Notes: generated by a model from the letters alone, not told the origin. Counted from the first letter of the stretch, positions 28,282-37,509 are shown. The stretch: DNA of 64,000 nucleotides from Bdellovibrio bacteriovorus (GCF_025558485.1 NZ_CP102930.1:1054001-1118000); one strand, 5' to 3'. A program made the numbers and translations.

Positions 28282-28722
28282 TTAGAAGGAACGGAAGTCG
28301 TCAATCACGTTACGACTGTCGCGACTTTGGTTAAGGGTCTGTCGCAGCTTTTCCGCGATGGGTGCGGCTCTCTCGTCGTCGCGATCCAGAAGGTCAAAAC
28401 CGCCGTCTTCGTTACGACCTTCGACCAGAACCTGCACCTGAACATCATAGGGACGACGGTCCCCAAGAATGGTGACATGGGTGTAGAATCTTTCTTTGGC
28501 CATATCCATCTTCTCGATATTGCTGCCTTTTTTATCATAGAACCGGGACGTCATTTCACGCCCGTTTTGGCTGACCGTGCGAGGCTCACCAATAACTGAC
28601 ATAACCACACGACGGGTCTCGCTAAGATTCAGGGGCGTTTCACGCAGAATCACGCCCCCGGTGCGACAACTGGACAAAAGAACAGTCATGAGAAAGACAA
28701 ATAACAAAGAAAGCTTATTCAT
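28282..28722 (-). CDS. Lipoprotein, unknown function
   Basis: 146 residues. The signal peptide [19 protein letters not shown] has a good lipobox (LSSC), so the mature protein of about 128 residues is lipid-anchored. Residue +2 is Arg, so under E. coli Lol rules it would go to the outer membrane. The domain begins with NLSETRRVVMSVIGEPRTVS and ends in charged helices. No family recognised. Its start codon overlaps the transaldolase stop by one base, suggesting coupled translation. Confidence 0.75.
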   Translation of the reverse strand: MNKLSLLFVFLMTVLLSSCRTGGVILRETPLNLSETRRVVMSVIGEPRTVSQNGREMTSRFYDKKGSNIEKMDMAKERFYTHVTILGDRRPYDVQVQVLVEGRNEDGGFDLLDRDDERAAPIAEKLRQTLNQSRDSRNVIDDFRSF

Positions 28723-29369
28723 TACTTTTTCTGTGCCTTATTCCAATCATCCATAAAGGCCTTAATACCTTTGTCTGTCAGCGGATGATGAGTCATTTGC
28801 TGCATCACTTTAAACGGAATTGTGGCGATATCAGCGCCCATTTCCGCGGCTATTTGGATATGCATCGGGCTGCGCACACTTGCGACCAGGACTTCTGTGT
28901 CAAAGTCATAGTTGCGATACATTTGAATAACCTGATCAACCATTTGCATACCCTCAACACCAATATCGTCAAGGCGACCCACAAACGGGGATACCATCGT
29001 TGCGCCGGCTTTCGCCGCCAACAAGGCCTGCATCGGAGAAAACACTAACGTGACGTTGGTCTTAATGCCTTCAGATTTCAATTTTTTCACCGCAATCATG
29101 CCATCTTCGCACATGGGAATTTTCACAACCACGTTAGAAGCCAGCTTCGCCAGCTCTTTGCCTTCGCGAACCATTTCCTCGTGCTGAAGGCTGATTACTT
29201 CAGCAGAAACCGGACCTGAGATCTCTTTACAGATTTCTTTGATCACCGTGTGGAAGTCTTTACCGCTTTTTGCGATCAAAGAAGGATTTGTGGTAACACC
29301 ATCAACCCAACCACGCAGATTGGCTTGTTTGATTTCTTCAATTTCAGCTGTGTCGATGAAAAACTTCAT
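28722..29369 (-). CDS. Transaldolase / fructose-6-phosphate aldolase-like
   Basis: 215 residues, the short TalC/MipB-type class of the transaldolase family. The start [15 protein letters not shown], the TTNPSLI block and the Schiff-base lysine in VVVKIPM are typical. The enzyme shuttles a dihydroxyacetone unit between sugar phosphates in the pentose phosphate pathway, or performs an aldol cleavage of fructose-6-phosphate. The two activities differ by few residues and I cannot separate them here. It is followed by a lipoprotein gene overlapping by one base. Confidence 0.9.
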   Translation of the reverse strand: MKFFIDTAEIEEIKQANLRGWVDGVTTNPSLIAKSGKDFHTVIKEICKEISGPVSAEVISLQHEEMVREGKELAKLASNVVVKIPMCEDGMIAVKKLKSEGIKTNVTLVFSPMQALLAAKAGATMVSPFVGRLDDIGVEGMQMVDQVIQMYRNYDFDTEVLVASVRSPMHIQIAAEMGADIATIPFKVMQQMTHHPLTDKGIKAFMDDWNKAQKK

Positions 29370-29429
29370 GGGAACTCCAAGGTTCTAATCAGTGATTTTA
29401 GATACTTACAATTTGTACGTTGGCTGATT

Positions 29430-29939
29430 TTAAAAATCAACCAGGCTTTTACCCTGAATATAAAACTCCGCCTGCTTGGCGGGCTGTGCGGATTTGGCAA
29501 TCTCACTCAGGCTTTTTTGATAGATCGGATGTTCATAAGCACCCCAGGCCTCTGCGGCACAGCGAATAATCAGCGGGTCCTGATGCATCTGTGGGTAGGG
29601 AAGAGTTAAACGAGGCGACATCACAATCATGTCATCAAAGGTCAAAAGCGTCAGTTCCGCATGACTGCGCTGAAGCAAGCCCGGCGCACCCTGTTCACAC
29701 TGGGACAAAACCATATGCAGGCACTGATCCACAGACATGGAGGTTTCAAAACGTACAACGAATTCCATGCGTGCGCTAAGATCCTGTCGATCTTCCGTCA
29801 GATAACGTTTATAAACGGATGAAATCGCTGCGATCTCTCCGCATTCCGCCATTTTTTCCAACAGTCTTTTGGATTTCTCCACCCCGCCGACCAAATCCAG
29901 CGTCAGATAAATCAGCGCTAAGTGTCTCGTTGAATTCAT
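29430..29939 (-). CDS. FolK-like (HPPK fold) protein, divergent
   Basis: 169 residues. It resembles 6-hydroxymethyl-7,8-dihydropterin pyrophosphokinase in overall pattern: an ISSVYKR segment, FVVRFET, then LLTFDDMIVMSPRLTLPYPQMHQDPLIIRCAAEAWG, which echoes the LDLLLYDD...LPHP...R.FVL...A block. However, the usual GPR.IDLDI signature and several catalytic residues are not visible. It may be a degenerate folate enzyme or a relative with another job. It starts inside the dapB stop (4-base ATGA overlap) as last gene of the dap operon. Confidence 0.5.
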   Translation of the reverse strand: MNSTRHLALIYLTLDLVGGVEKSKRLLEKMAECGEIAAISSVYKRYLTEDRQDLSARMEFVVRFETSMSVDQCLHMVLSQCEQGAPGLLQRSHAELTLLTFDDMIVMSPRLTLPYPQMHQDPLIIRCAAEAWGAYEHPIYQKSLSEIAKSAQPAKQAEFYIQGKSLVDF

Positions 29940-30622
29940 TTCTTCTTTCCGAACAAAACGTCACGAATCTGATACAGACCCGGCTTTTGCTTTACCAACC
30001 ACTCAGCCGCCTGAACGGAGCCTTTGGCAAAAACAGTGCGATTTAAAGCAGTGTGCTCAAAAGTCAGAACCTCTTCATCACTCATGGCAAAGATCTTGTG
30101 AACACCAAAGACCCCGCCGCCACGGATGGCCAAAGCCTCCGGCAATTTCTTGCCAACCGCCTTTTCCAGATTTTCCTGCAAAGTGATCGCAGTTCCGGAC
30201 GGGCGGTCTTTTTTGCGGTTGTGATGAATTTCCTCGATCTGAAAATCAAAATGCGAAATCGCCGCCAAAGACTTTAAAGCCTCATTTAGAACGGCAACAC
30301 CCAAACTCATATTGGAAGACCACAGAACCGGGATCTTTCCGCTGTATTTCTTTAAAAGATCCTTTTCCTTCTTTGAAAACCCCGTCGTGCCGCACACAAC
30401 CGGCGTTTTATTCTCTGAGGCTTTTTTCAGAACATCCTTCAAAGCCTCCGGAGACGAAAAATCAATCCACACGTCCAACGTGGCGGCTTTTTTACTGTCC
30501 CATTTTTCGCCACGCAAAGGGGTATAAGACAGCTCACAGCGCGGATTGGCTTCAATCACCGCTGCGATTTCTTTTCCCATTCGTCCGGTAGAACCAAAAA
30601 GACCTATCTTTATTTTTTTCAC
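29936..30622 (-). CDS. dapB: 4-hydroxy-tetrahydrodipicolinate reductase
   Basis: NAD(P)H-dependent step after DapA in lysine and meso-diaminopimelate synthesis. 228 residues, shorter than E. coli DapB (273). Rossmann motif IGLFGSTGRMGKEI, a VVCGTTGF block and the catalytic EIHHNRKKDRPSGTA are intact. It overlaps dapA and the FolK-like gene by four bases each. Confidence 0.95.
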   Translation of the reverse strand: MKKIKIGLFGSTGRMGKEIAAVIEANPRCELSYTPLRGEKWDSKKAATLDVWIDFSSPEALKDVLKKASENKTPVVCGTTGFSKKEKDLLKKYSGKIPVLWSSNMSLGVAVLNEALKSLAAISHFDFQIEEIHHNRKKDRPSGTAITLQENLEKAVGKKLPEALAIRGGGVFGVHKIFAMSDEEVLTFEHTALNRTVFAKGSVQAAEWLVKQKPGLYQIRDVLFGKKK

Positions 30623-31500
30623 AGAAGGCCCACTTTTTTCATTTCAGCACGCAAGGTTTCTGTGTGCTTCTCAGTCAGTTCCATCATTGGCAAACGCAGT
30701 TCCGCAGATTCAATCAACCCCAGCAGCTGAGCCGCTTTTTTTACCGGAATCGGATTGGCTTCCACAAACAGCAAATTAATCAGATCATTGTATTTGGCGA
30801 TATCCGCACGGGCCTTTTCCCACTGGCCTTCAGAGACCCATTTTTTCCACTGCACCATTTGCGCCGGAATCACATGTGTCGCCACCGAGATCACCCCGTG
30901 GCCGCCGACTCCCAAAAATTCCACGTAAGTGCCGTCGTCTCCCGACAGCATGACAAACTCTTTACCACAGGCTGCAATCAGCTCGCTGGCAATATCTATT
31001 TTTCCAGTGGCATCCTTGATACCAATGACGCCGGCAACTTTGGACAGATCCCGTGTTGTTTCCGTGGAAAGACTGGTGATCGTCCGGCCTGGAACATTAT
31101 AGAGAATCGTGGGAATTTTCACCGAGGTCGCCACCGCCTTGAAGTGCTCATATAAACCGCGCTGAGGAGGTTTGTTGTAATAAGGCACCACCACCAAAAT
31201 CGCATCCGCGCCCATTTCCTCTGCCTTGCGGGAGTCTTCAATGGTTTGAGCCGTGCTGTTAGAGCCTGTTCCCATAATCAGAGGAATTTTATCTCCGCAA
31301 ACAGAACGCAGGTGTTTAAACAGCTCAGCCTTTTCCTGCGTCGTCAGAGTCGGGCTTTCGGCCGTGGTTCCATTCACGACGAAACCATCCACACCATTTT
31401 GCAGTTGGTGTTTCACCAGCTTATCCAAAGAGGCATAATCAATTTTGCCATTTTTAAATGGCGTAATCAGCGCCGTGAAAGTTCCTTTGAAATTTTTCAT
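30619..31500 (-). CDS. dapA: 4-hydroxy-tetrahydrodipicolinate synthase
   Basis: Condenses pyruvate with aspartate semialdehyde, the entry step of the DAP/lysine branch. 293 residues, standard length. It carries NGTTAESPTLT (pyruvate binding), YNVPGRT with the catalytic Tyr, and the Schiff-base lysine in IGIKDATG. Four-base overlaps link it to dapF before it and dapB after it. Confidence 0.97.
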   Translation of the reverse strand: MKNFKGTFTALITPFKNGKIDYASLDKLVKHQLQNGVDGFVVNGTTAESPTLTTQEKAELFKHLRSVCGDKIPLIMGTGSNSTAQTIEDSRKAEEMGADAILVVVPYYNKPPQRGLYEHFKAVATSVKIPTILYNVPGRTITSLSTETTRDLSKVAGVIGIKDATGKIDIASELIAACGKEFVMLSGDDGTYVEFLGVGGHGVISVATHVIPAQMVQWKKWVSEGQWEKARADIAKYNDLINLLFVEANPIPVKKAAQLLGLIESAELRLPMMELTEKHTETLRAEMKKVGLL

Positions 31501-32357
31501 CCAACCACCTCTAAATTATATTTAAAATCACCCACAAAAACCGCATCACCTTCCATCAAGGGATGCAAATCACCCTCGATAAAGCTAACAACCATCACGC
31601 CACCGGGCATCTGCACTTCAATTCGCGCAGCCTTTGTTTCTTTGGCATGAACCAAAGCAGCTGCCACGGCCCCGGTTCCACAAGCCAGAGTGTAATCTTC
31701 CACGCCACGCTCAAAAGTCACGGCTCTGATCTTCTTTTCATCGGATTCCACCGCATAGAAAGTCACGTTGGCACCTGACGGTTGCAAGTCATGGTGAGAT
31801 CGAGCCTCCCGGGCCATGTCTTTCAGCTCCACCGTATCTGAAATTGCGTGAATTTTTTGAACCAGATGCGGAACGCCTGTGTTCACCAGCGCGAAGGTTT
31901 CTGTCGAGCTGGATTTTGTTTTAAGTTCGATTTGTTCCTGTATAAAGCGTGCCTCCGGCATGCGCACCCGAATACGCGTGTTGCCAAGAACATTGGCCAC
32001 CACCAGACCGGCGCCAGTTTTAAAGCGCAAAGCCCCCGTGCTGTTCCCACCCAGATTTTCATAGCAAAAACGAGCCGCACAGCGAGCTGCATTTCCACAC
32101 ATCTCTGCTGTTGATCCGTCGTTGTTGTAAAAGTCCCAGTTATAATCAAATCCTTCCGATCCGGATTCAATCAGCAGAAATCCATCCGTACCCACACCCA
32201 AAACACGATCACACACCAATTTGGCAAATTGAGGACGGGTCATTTTTAAATGACTTTCGATGCCCTGCCACACAGAGCCTTCGCGTGCATCAATCAATGC
32301 AAAGGTATTTCCTGCGCCGGACATCTTGGTGATAGTAATGGGCAGAAAACCACTCAT
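31497..32357 (-). CDS. dapF: Diaminopimelate epimerase
   Basis: Converts LL-DAP to meso-DAP for peptidoglycan cross-links and lysine. 286 residues. The two catalytic cysteines are present in CGNAARCAARF and LACGTGAVAAA, and the N-terminal KMSGAGNTFALID is typical. It is preceded, with a four-base overlap, by a tiny lipoprotein gene, an arrangement also seen next to dapF in E. coli (yifL/lptM). Confidence 0.96.
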   Translation of the reverse strand: MSGFLPITITKMSGAGNTFALIDAREGSVWQGIESHLKMTRPQFAKLVCDRVLGVGTDGFLLIESGSEGFDYNWDFYNNDGSTAEMCGNAARCAARFCYENLGGNSTGALRFKTGAGLVVANVLGNTRIRVRMPEARFIQEQIELKTKSSSTETFALVNTGVPHLVQKIHAISDTVELKDMAREARSHHDLQPSGANVTFYAVESDEKKIRAVTFERGVEDYTLACGTGAVAAALVHAKETKAARIEVQMPGGVMVVSFIEGDLHPLMEGDAVFVGDFKYNLEVVG

Positions 32358-32551
32358 GGTTCAACAACCTCTGTGCCACTTGCAGTGGTTTTCTTTTTTG
32401 TCGGGGTGGTGGTTGTGGCGTCTTTAAATGTCGGTTCACCACGACCCAAAGGGGCCGGGTTTAGTGGGGGAAGAGGTCGGCCCTTTACTCCGCAACCGGA
32501 TATTGCCAAAGCCAGAACCGCCAACAAGATCGTTTTATTCAGGTGTTCCAT
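32354..32551 (-). CDS. LptM (YifL)-like small lipoprotein
   Basis: 65 residues. The signal peptide ends in a lipobox with the sequence ISGCGVKGRPLPPLNP. The CGxKGPLxxP-like start of the mature protein is the hallmark of LptM/YifL, which in E. coli helps the LptD-LptE LPS translocon fold at the outer membrane. Position directly before dapF matches E. coli. The rest is a short Thr/Lys-rich tail. Its 5' end overlaps the TPR gene by 17 bases. The role in LPS export is by analogy. Confidence 0.75.
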   Translation of the reverse strand: MEHLNKTILLAVLALAISGCGVKGRPLPPLNPAPLGRGEPTFKDATTTTPTKKKTTASGTEVVEP

Positions 32552-33401
32552 TGATCCCCTTTAAGTCGCCCTCCACCTCGGTGACACGGCGACAAAGCAT
32601 GGGGTCTATCATATACTGTCTATACTGGTTCGCTGAAATGTTTTTGCAGGTCATCACGTATTTCTGAGCTTCCTCGGAATTCGGGCTCTTTTGCATTTGG
32701 CTGACCTTCCAAATCCAATAGAAAGACTCAGGATATTTATCGTCGGCCTTCTTAAGGAGCCCCAAGGATTCCTGAGTTTTGGCAGGGTTGTTCAAATCCA
32801 GATACTTTTGCACTTCCAGGGCATACCAGAATTTCTGATGCTGGCTCTTTTTCACCGCCACGGTGTCAATGACCTTTTGGTATTCCACCCACTTGGACTG
32901 ACAGGCCAGAGCTTGAGCCTGAGTCAGCTTAAGTTCCTCATCAAAAGGAACCACAATAAGCTGTTTTCTGACAGTCTCAAGCCCACCTTTGCAGTCACCC
33001 TTGGCAATCATCAGCCGGGCCAGCTCATTCACAATAGGGAAGTTGTCTGGCTCAATGCGTGCTGCTTCTGCAACTTTGTCCAGAGCTTGATTTAATTCAG
33101 TTTTTCTTAAAGACACGCCCGTTTCAAAAAGTTGTTGGGCTTTGTCGCTAAAGAATATATTGGAAACCTCGTTCACGGTTTTTTTCAGCTCCGCAATTGC
33201 CTGAGGACGGGTTTCTCTTTGAATTGCGCTGGAAAGAATATTAAGCGCCTGCTGACGGTCACGCTGCAAACTCAAATTATAGGCTTTTTCGATAATATCT
33301 TTATAGGTCTCAGACTTGGGAGCTTTGGCCTGAGCAAAAACGGCGGGACTGGAAAAAGTAAGAGCCGCTGTCACAGCGGCTCTTAAGAACTTCAATTTCA
33401 T
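32535..33401 (-). CDS. Exported TPR-like protein
   Basis: 288 residues. A signal peptide (FLRAAVTAALTFSSPAVFAQA) precedes helix pairs that resemble tetratricopeptide repeats (SLQRDRQQALNILSSAIQRE, NQALDKVAEAARIEPDNFPIVNELARLMIAKGD). It is probably a periplasmic scaffold. It heads the chain lptM-like, dapF, dapA, dapB, FolK-like, all joined by overlaps, and starts five bases after the stop of the preceding exported protein. The combination hints at a link between wall precursors and envelope assembly. Confidence 0.75.
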   Translation of the reverse strand: MKLKFLRAAVTAALTFSSPAVFAQAKAPKSETYKDIIEKAYNLSLQRDRQQALNILSSAIQRETRPQAIAELKKTVNEVSNIFFSDKAQQLFETGVSLRKTELNQALDKVAEAARIEPDNFPIVNELARLMIAKGDCKGGLETVRKQLIVVPFDEELKLTQAQALACQSKWVEYQKVIDTVAVKKSQHQKFWYALEVQKYLDLNNPAKTQESLGLLKKADDKYPESFYWIWKVSQMQKSPNSEEAQKYVMTCKNISANQYRQYMIDPMLCRRVTEVEGDLKGINGTPE

Positions 33402-33405
33402 TGAA

Positions 33406-33978
33406 TTATTTCTTTTGGAAAGACTTCAAGGAAACAGTTACGTTACCGAACTGGCTTGGAGCCACTTGCTTCAAAAGACCGGACATTGGGATTTGCTGTG
33501 GATTGATCCAGGCATTGATCTCAGAGTTGTCTTCTTTGTTTTTCAAACGAGCATGGATGCAATCGAAAGTACCAGCTGGAACAGTGATACGGTCTTCTTT
33601 CACTTCGATCACTTCTACGTCTTGTTTAGGAATTTGTTGTTCTTTACCGTTCACCAGCAATTTTTTAGTTTCGCCCGTGTTTTGGTCGATCAACATTTCC
33701 ATTTTTTGCTTACCAGCAAAACCAAGATCCACATCCTGATTCAACCAGATGCCATCAGCGCCGATAGAAGCCACAGACATGATCATGGAACCTTTGATGA
33801 AGCCCATGTCCACACTGTAGTCAGCTCTGTCGCCAACTTTCCAGTCCAAACCAGTTGTTTGTGCTTGCTCCAGAATACCAGGCATTTGTGCCTGAACCAG
33901 AACGTCCGTTACAGACGGAGCTGCAACTGCATTAACAGAGAACGCCAAACCTAGGGCTGCAATAAGAGCCTTGAACAT
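33406..33978 (-). CDS. Exported protein, DUF3108-like
   Basis: 190 residues with a signal peptide ending in VNAVAA. The mature part alternates short strands and includes WKVGDRADYSVDMGFIKGSMIMSV and EDRITVPAGTFDCIHARLK, which recalls the DUF3108/DUF4412 type of periplasmic beta-sheet proteins, possibly lipid-binding. It lies four bases upstream of the TPR gene, so it is probably the first gene of the dap operon. The family assignment is tentative. Confidence 0.65.
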   Translation of the reverse strand: MFKALIAALGLAFSVNAVAAPSVTDVLVQAQMPGILEQAQTTGLDWKVGDRADYSVDMGFIKGSMIMSVASIGADGIWLNQDVDLGFAGKQKMEMLIDQNTGETKKLLVNGKEQQIPKQDVEVIEVKEDRITVPAGTFDCIHARLKNKEDNSEINAWINPQQIPMSGLLKQVAPSQFGNVTVSLKSFQKK

Positions 33979-34050
33979 AAATTCCTCCTTGAATGGTTAT
34001 ATGGTCCCCTAATGAGACCACGACCAAGGGTGGTGCAGTCAAGACTCTAT

Positions 34051-36444
34051 TTATTGTTCTCTGTAACTACTCACCAGAACTTGACGCGGCTTGCTGCCGT
34101 TGGCAGGTCCCACAACACCTTCTTTTTCAAAGATTTCAATCATGCGCGCAGCACGCGGATAACCGAGTCTGAATTTGCGTTGAATTAAAGACGCAGAGAT
34201 TTCTTTCTGCTCAGAAGCCCAAGACAGAATTTCATCATAACGCTCATCATACTCTTCTTCACCAAAACCACTGTCACCGCCGCCAGCTTCACCGCCATCA
34301 CCACCGGCAAATCCATCCAGTGCTTTCATCGCCAATGGATCGTATTCAGGTTCTGCCTGAGACGCCCAGTGTTTTACGACATTGCCAATTTCACCATCAG
34401 ACAAGTAAGGACCATGGTGGCGAGTTGGTTTACCCACACCTGGTGCCTGGAATAACATATCCCCGTTCGGCAGCAGACGTTCTGCGCCCGAGTCATCAAT
34501 GATGATACGGGAATCCATTTTGGAAGCCACTTTCAAGGCCACACGGCCCGGGATGTTTGTTTTGATCAGGCCCGTGACCACGTCTTTGCGCGGGGATTGT
34601 GTCGCCAGAATCAAGTGAATACCGCAGGCGCGTGCTTTTTGTGTCAGACGCTGAATCGGCTCTTCGATATTTTGTTTTTCCACGATCATCAAGTCCGCCA
34701 GCTCATCCACCACAATCACGATGTAGGGAAGTGGTTGATAGTAGTACTGATCAAGCTTCGCCTTGCCTTCTTCCAGCTCCAGATTGATTTTTTCGTGCTC
34801 TTCAACATCAGCTTTGGAAAGGTTGCCGGTTTTTTCGTTGAACGCTTCGATTTTACCCACACCAAACTTGGACAGGGACTTATAACGTTTTTCCATTTCG
34901 CGCACAGCCCACTTCAGTGCTGTTGCAGCCTTCTTCGGCTCGGTCACGTGTGGAAGCACCAGATGCGGAACTGTCGAGAACGGCGCCAAATCGACCATTT
35001 TCGGATCGATCAGAACCAAACGCAAAGTTTTCGGCGAATGGCGGAACAGAAGACCGGTAATAATAGAACCAACAAATACGGACTTACCAGAACCTGTCGT
35101 ACCGGCAATCAGCAAGTGCGGCATTTTGCGCAGGTCCACAACCTTGGGCTCACCATCCACCGCACGACCCACGGCCATTGGCAGCGCCAGATCGTCACCC
35201 CAGAACTGATCCTCTGCGATCAGGTCTTTGTAGTAAACGGTTTCACGCTTTAAGTTCGCCGTTTCAATACCCACCACATCCGTGCCCGGAATATGACCCA
35301 CCACGCGCACAGATTCTGAAGACAACGCCAGGGACAGATCATCTTCCAGCTCGGAGATTTTGGAAATCTTCACGTCGGCGTTGGGTTTAAACTCATACAT
35401 CGTCACCAATGGACCGGGCTTCGCATCCTGAATGGTGCCTTCGATAGAAAAGTTCTTTAGTTTCTCAACCAGGGAATCGGCCTTGCGCTGAATTTCAGCC
35501 TTGTCGATTTTAATTCTTGAGGCCGGAGGATCTTCCAACAGCGCCAGCTTGGGCATGTCCCAGTTTTCAATACGACGAGGGGGCTTGGCCTTCATCACGA
35601 CTTTGCGTTTTTGCGCCAGACGAACCGCAGGAACCTCCTCCTCTTCGTCGTCCGTGTCCTCATCGGACTCTTCTTCTTCCGCTTCTTCATCCTCAGCTTC
35701 TGCTGCGGCAAGAAGTTCTTCCAGATCTTCGTCCTCGTCTTCCTCTTCTTTTTCTACAAACTTTTTGTCAGAAAGAGGGAAGATGCTTTTGGCTTTGGAT
35801 TCCTTGGTGTCGGATTTTTTGGCTTTCCCTTTTTTGCTTTCCTGAATAAACATTCCAGAGAAAAAGGCAGCGACCTTATCCATGACTTTCTTTTTCTTCA
35901 CTGACACCAGCAGCCCCTGCGGAACTTCAGCCAGTTCCTGCAGTGTTTTTTCAGAATAAAAAACCACCAGCACAGCCATCAGCGACCACAGGATCACCTG
36001 CACGCCCACTGAATTAAAGGCACCCATCAACGCCTGCGAAACACCCAAACCCAGTAAGCCGCCTAAATAGATCTGGCCCTGGAAAATTTTGGTGGTTGGC
36101 AGATATAGCGAAAACAATGCCGCTACATTCACGATCAACAGAAAAGCCCATACAAAACGAATGTTTTTAAGGTTCAGGGATTCGCCACGAAAGGCCGCAT
36201 AGGCAATTTTCGCAAAACAGGCCACAACGACCCAGGCCGCCAGCCCCATACCCTGATAAAGCATGTCGGCCAGGAAGCTGCCCACAATTCCGCAATAATT
36301 TACAGCTTTTAGCCCTTGCCCAATGGAATTAAGGGAGGGATCAAGGGGGTTGTAGCTAATCAGGGAAAGAGCAAAGAACAGCCCTAAACCCAAAAAGCCT
36401 ATTGCAATGACGTCCTGTCGAAACTTTTTAAGGAATTGGTTCAT
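34051..36444 (-). CDS. ftsK: DNA translocase FtsK
   Basis: Septum-anchored motor that pumps chromosome ends apart at division and activates dimer resolution. 797 residues. About four transmembrane helices lie in the first 180 residues, then a basic and very acidic linker (about 205-280, runs of E and D). The RecA-like motor has Walker A AGTTGSGKSVF and Walker B VIVVDELADLM. The C-terminal winged-helix gamma domain (SASLIQRKFRLGYPRAARMIEIFEKEGVVGP), which reads KOPS sites, is complete. Confidence 0.96.
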   Translation of the reverse strand: MNQFLKKFRQDVIAIGFLGLGLFFALSLISYNPLDPSLNSIGQGLKAVNYCGIVGSFLADMLYQGMGLAAWVVVACFAKIAYAAFRGESLNLKNIRFVWAFLLIVNVAALFSLYLPTTKIFQGQIYLGGLLGLGVSQALMGAFNSVGVQVILWSLMAVLVVFYSEKTLQELAEVPQGLLVSVKKKKVMDKVAAFFSGMFIQESKKGKAKKSDTKESKAKSIFPLSDKKFVEKEEEDEDEDLEELLAAAEAEDEEAEEEESDEDTDDEEEEVPAVRLAQKRKVVMKAKPPRRIENWDMPKLALLEDPPASRIKIDKAEIQRKADSLVEKLKNFSIEGTIQDAKPGPLVTMYEFKPNADVKISKISELEDDLSLALSSESVRVVGHIPGTDVVGIETANLKRETVYYKDLIAEDQFWGDDLALPMAVGRAVDGEPKVVDLRKMPHLLIAGTTGSGKSVFVGSIITGLLFRHSPKTLRLVLIDPKMVDLAPFSTVPHLVLPHVTEPKKAATALKWAVREMEKRYKSLSKFGVGKIEAFNEKTGNLSKADVEEHEKINLELEEGKAKLDQYYYQPLPYIVIVVDELADLMIVEKQNIEEPIQRLTQKARACGIHLILATQSPRKDVVTGLIKTNIPGRVALKVASKMDSRIIIDDSGAERLLPNGDMLFQAPGVGKPTRHHGPYLSDGEIGNVVKHWASQAEPEYDPLAMKALDGFAGGDGGEAGGGDSGFGEEEYDERYDEILSWASEQKEISASLIQRKFRLGYPRAARMIEIFEKEGVVGPANGSKPRQVLVSSYREQ

Positions 36445-36478
36445 TTAAAAAATTTACGAAATTCCCAGCAGTTAGTCA

Positions 36479-36518
36479 TGCACACTGGGGCCTTCCTTGA
36501 CTTAAGCCCCGGGGTGCA
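36479..36518 (+). promoter_or_regulatory. Leader hairpin before queE
   Basis: An inner stem GGGGC/GCCCC and an outer stem TGCAC/GTGCA form a two-part hairpin ending 18 bases before the queE ATG. It does not match the preQ1 riboswitch patterns I know. It also lies upstream of divergent ftsK. Any regulatory role is a guess. Confidence 0.3.
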
Positions 36519-36536
36519 GGACAAAGAGCCAGTCAA

Positions 36537-37175
36537 ATGCTTAAAATAAATGAGATTTTCTATAGTATTCAAGGTGAAACAACCTACGTAGGCTGCCCTA
36601 CGGTCTTTGTGCGCCTGACCGCCTGCAATCTGCGCTGCACGTATTGCGACACCAAATATTCCTACTATGAAGGCGAGATGCAAACGCTGGAAAACATTCT
36701 GGCGGAAATCGATTCCCATAAAGCTCCGAATGTTTGCATCACAGGTGGTGAGCCTTTGTTGCAAAAAGAAGTGCACACGTTGATGAAAACTCTTTGCGAT
36801 CGCGGTTACAAAGTTTCTTTGGAAACCAGCGGATCAAAAAGTGTTGCAGAAGTTGATGCGCGTGTGAAAATTATTTTGGATGTAAAAACTCCGGATAGTG
36901 GCGCAGCAAATTCATTCGTGATGGACAACATCGGCTTTTCCACTCCCAGCACGGAGTACAAGTTTGTGATCTGTTCAGAAAAAGATTTCGAATGGTCCGA
37001 GGAATTCTGCCGTCAACATAATTTATTTGAAAAATTTGTGGTTTTATACAGCCCATCATACGGCCAAGTGTCTGAACGCTGGTTGGCAGAAAAAATTTTG
37101 CAGAAAAATTCATCAGCAAGGTTGCAATTGCAGCTGCATAAGTATATTTGGAATCCCGAAACACGCGGAGTATAG
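36537..37175 (+). CDS. queE: 7-carboxy-7-deazaguanine synthase
   Basis: A radical SAM enzyme that makes the 7-deazaguanine ring for queuosine in tRNA. 212 residues. The iron-sulfur motif is CNLRCTYC (C30, C34, C37), preceded by the substrate-binding SIQGETTYVGCPTVFVRL. GGEPLL is the glycine-rich SAM motif. The start ATG 36537 has only a weak ribosome site behind a hairpin. The next gene on the strand is fis, 34 bp away; the other queuosine genes are not in the window. Confidence 0.93.
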   Translation: MLKINEIFYSIQGETTYVGCPTVFVRLTACNLRCTYCDTKYSYYEGEMQTLENILAEIDSHKAPNVCITGGEPLLQKEVHTLMKTLCDRGYKVSLETSGSKSVAEVDARVKIILDVKTPDSGAANSFVMDNIGFSTPSTEYKFVICSEKDFEWSEEFCRQHNLFEKFVVLYSPSYGQVSERWLAEKILQKNSSARLQLQLHKYIWNPETRGV

Positions 37176-37209
37176 TCCTTAACGATTCATCTGAAATTTT
37201 GGGAGTTCC

Positions 37210-37509
37210 ATGACGCCGAACCTAAACAGTTCCGATAATCTTTTTGTCGCCAACCTTCAATCTGTAAGCTTGGAGAAGTTAGTAAAAAGCAAACTTGAAG
37301 TTTTGTTTGCTCAACAAAAAGAAGCACAAGTTGAGTTGAATGGTTTGTACAATGTAGTTCTGGAACAAGTAGAAAAGCCACTTCTTGAGCTTGCTTTGCG
37401 CGCCTATAATGGCAATCAGGTGAAAACCGCGCAAATGCTGGGCATCAATCGCAACACTCTTAAGAAGAAAATTGACAACTACAAGATTCGTGTAAAGAAA
37501 ATGAACTAA
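37210..37509 (+). CDS. fis: Fis-family nucleoid protein
   Basis: 99 residues, almost the same length as E. coli Fis (98). The C-terminal helix-turn-helix GNQVKTAQMLGINRNTLKKKIDNY aligns closely with that of Fis, and the central helices (PLLELALRAYNG) match the dimer core. Fis bends DNA and acts on ribosomal, replication and recombination sites. It lies between queE and dnaB; a terminator follows. Some Fis-like proteins are activator fragments, but the length argues against that. Confidence 0.85.
   Translation: MTPNLNSSDNLFVANLQSVSLEKLVKSKLEVLFAQQKEAQVELNGLYNVVLEQVEKPLLELALRAYNGNQVKTAQMLGINRNTLKKKIDNYKIRVKKMN

Noticed and set aside
36445..36536. preQ1 riboswitch before queE
   Set aside because: The leader hairpin lacks the known preQ1-I/II conserved bases; reported only as an unassigned hairpin.
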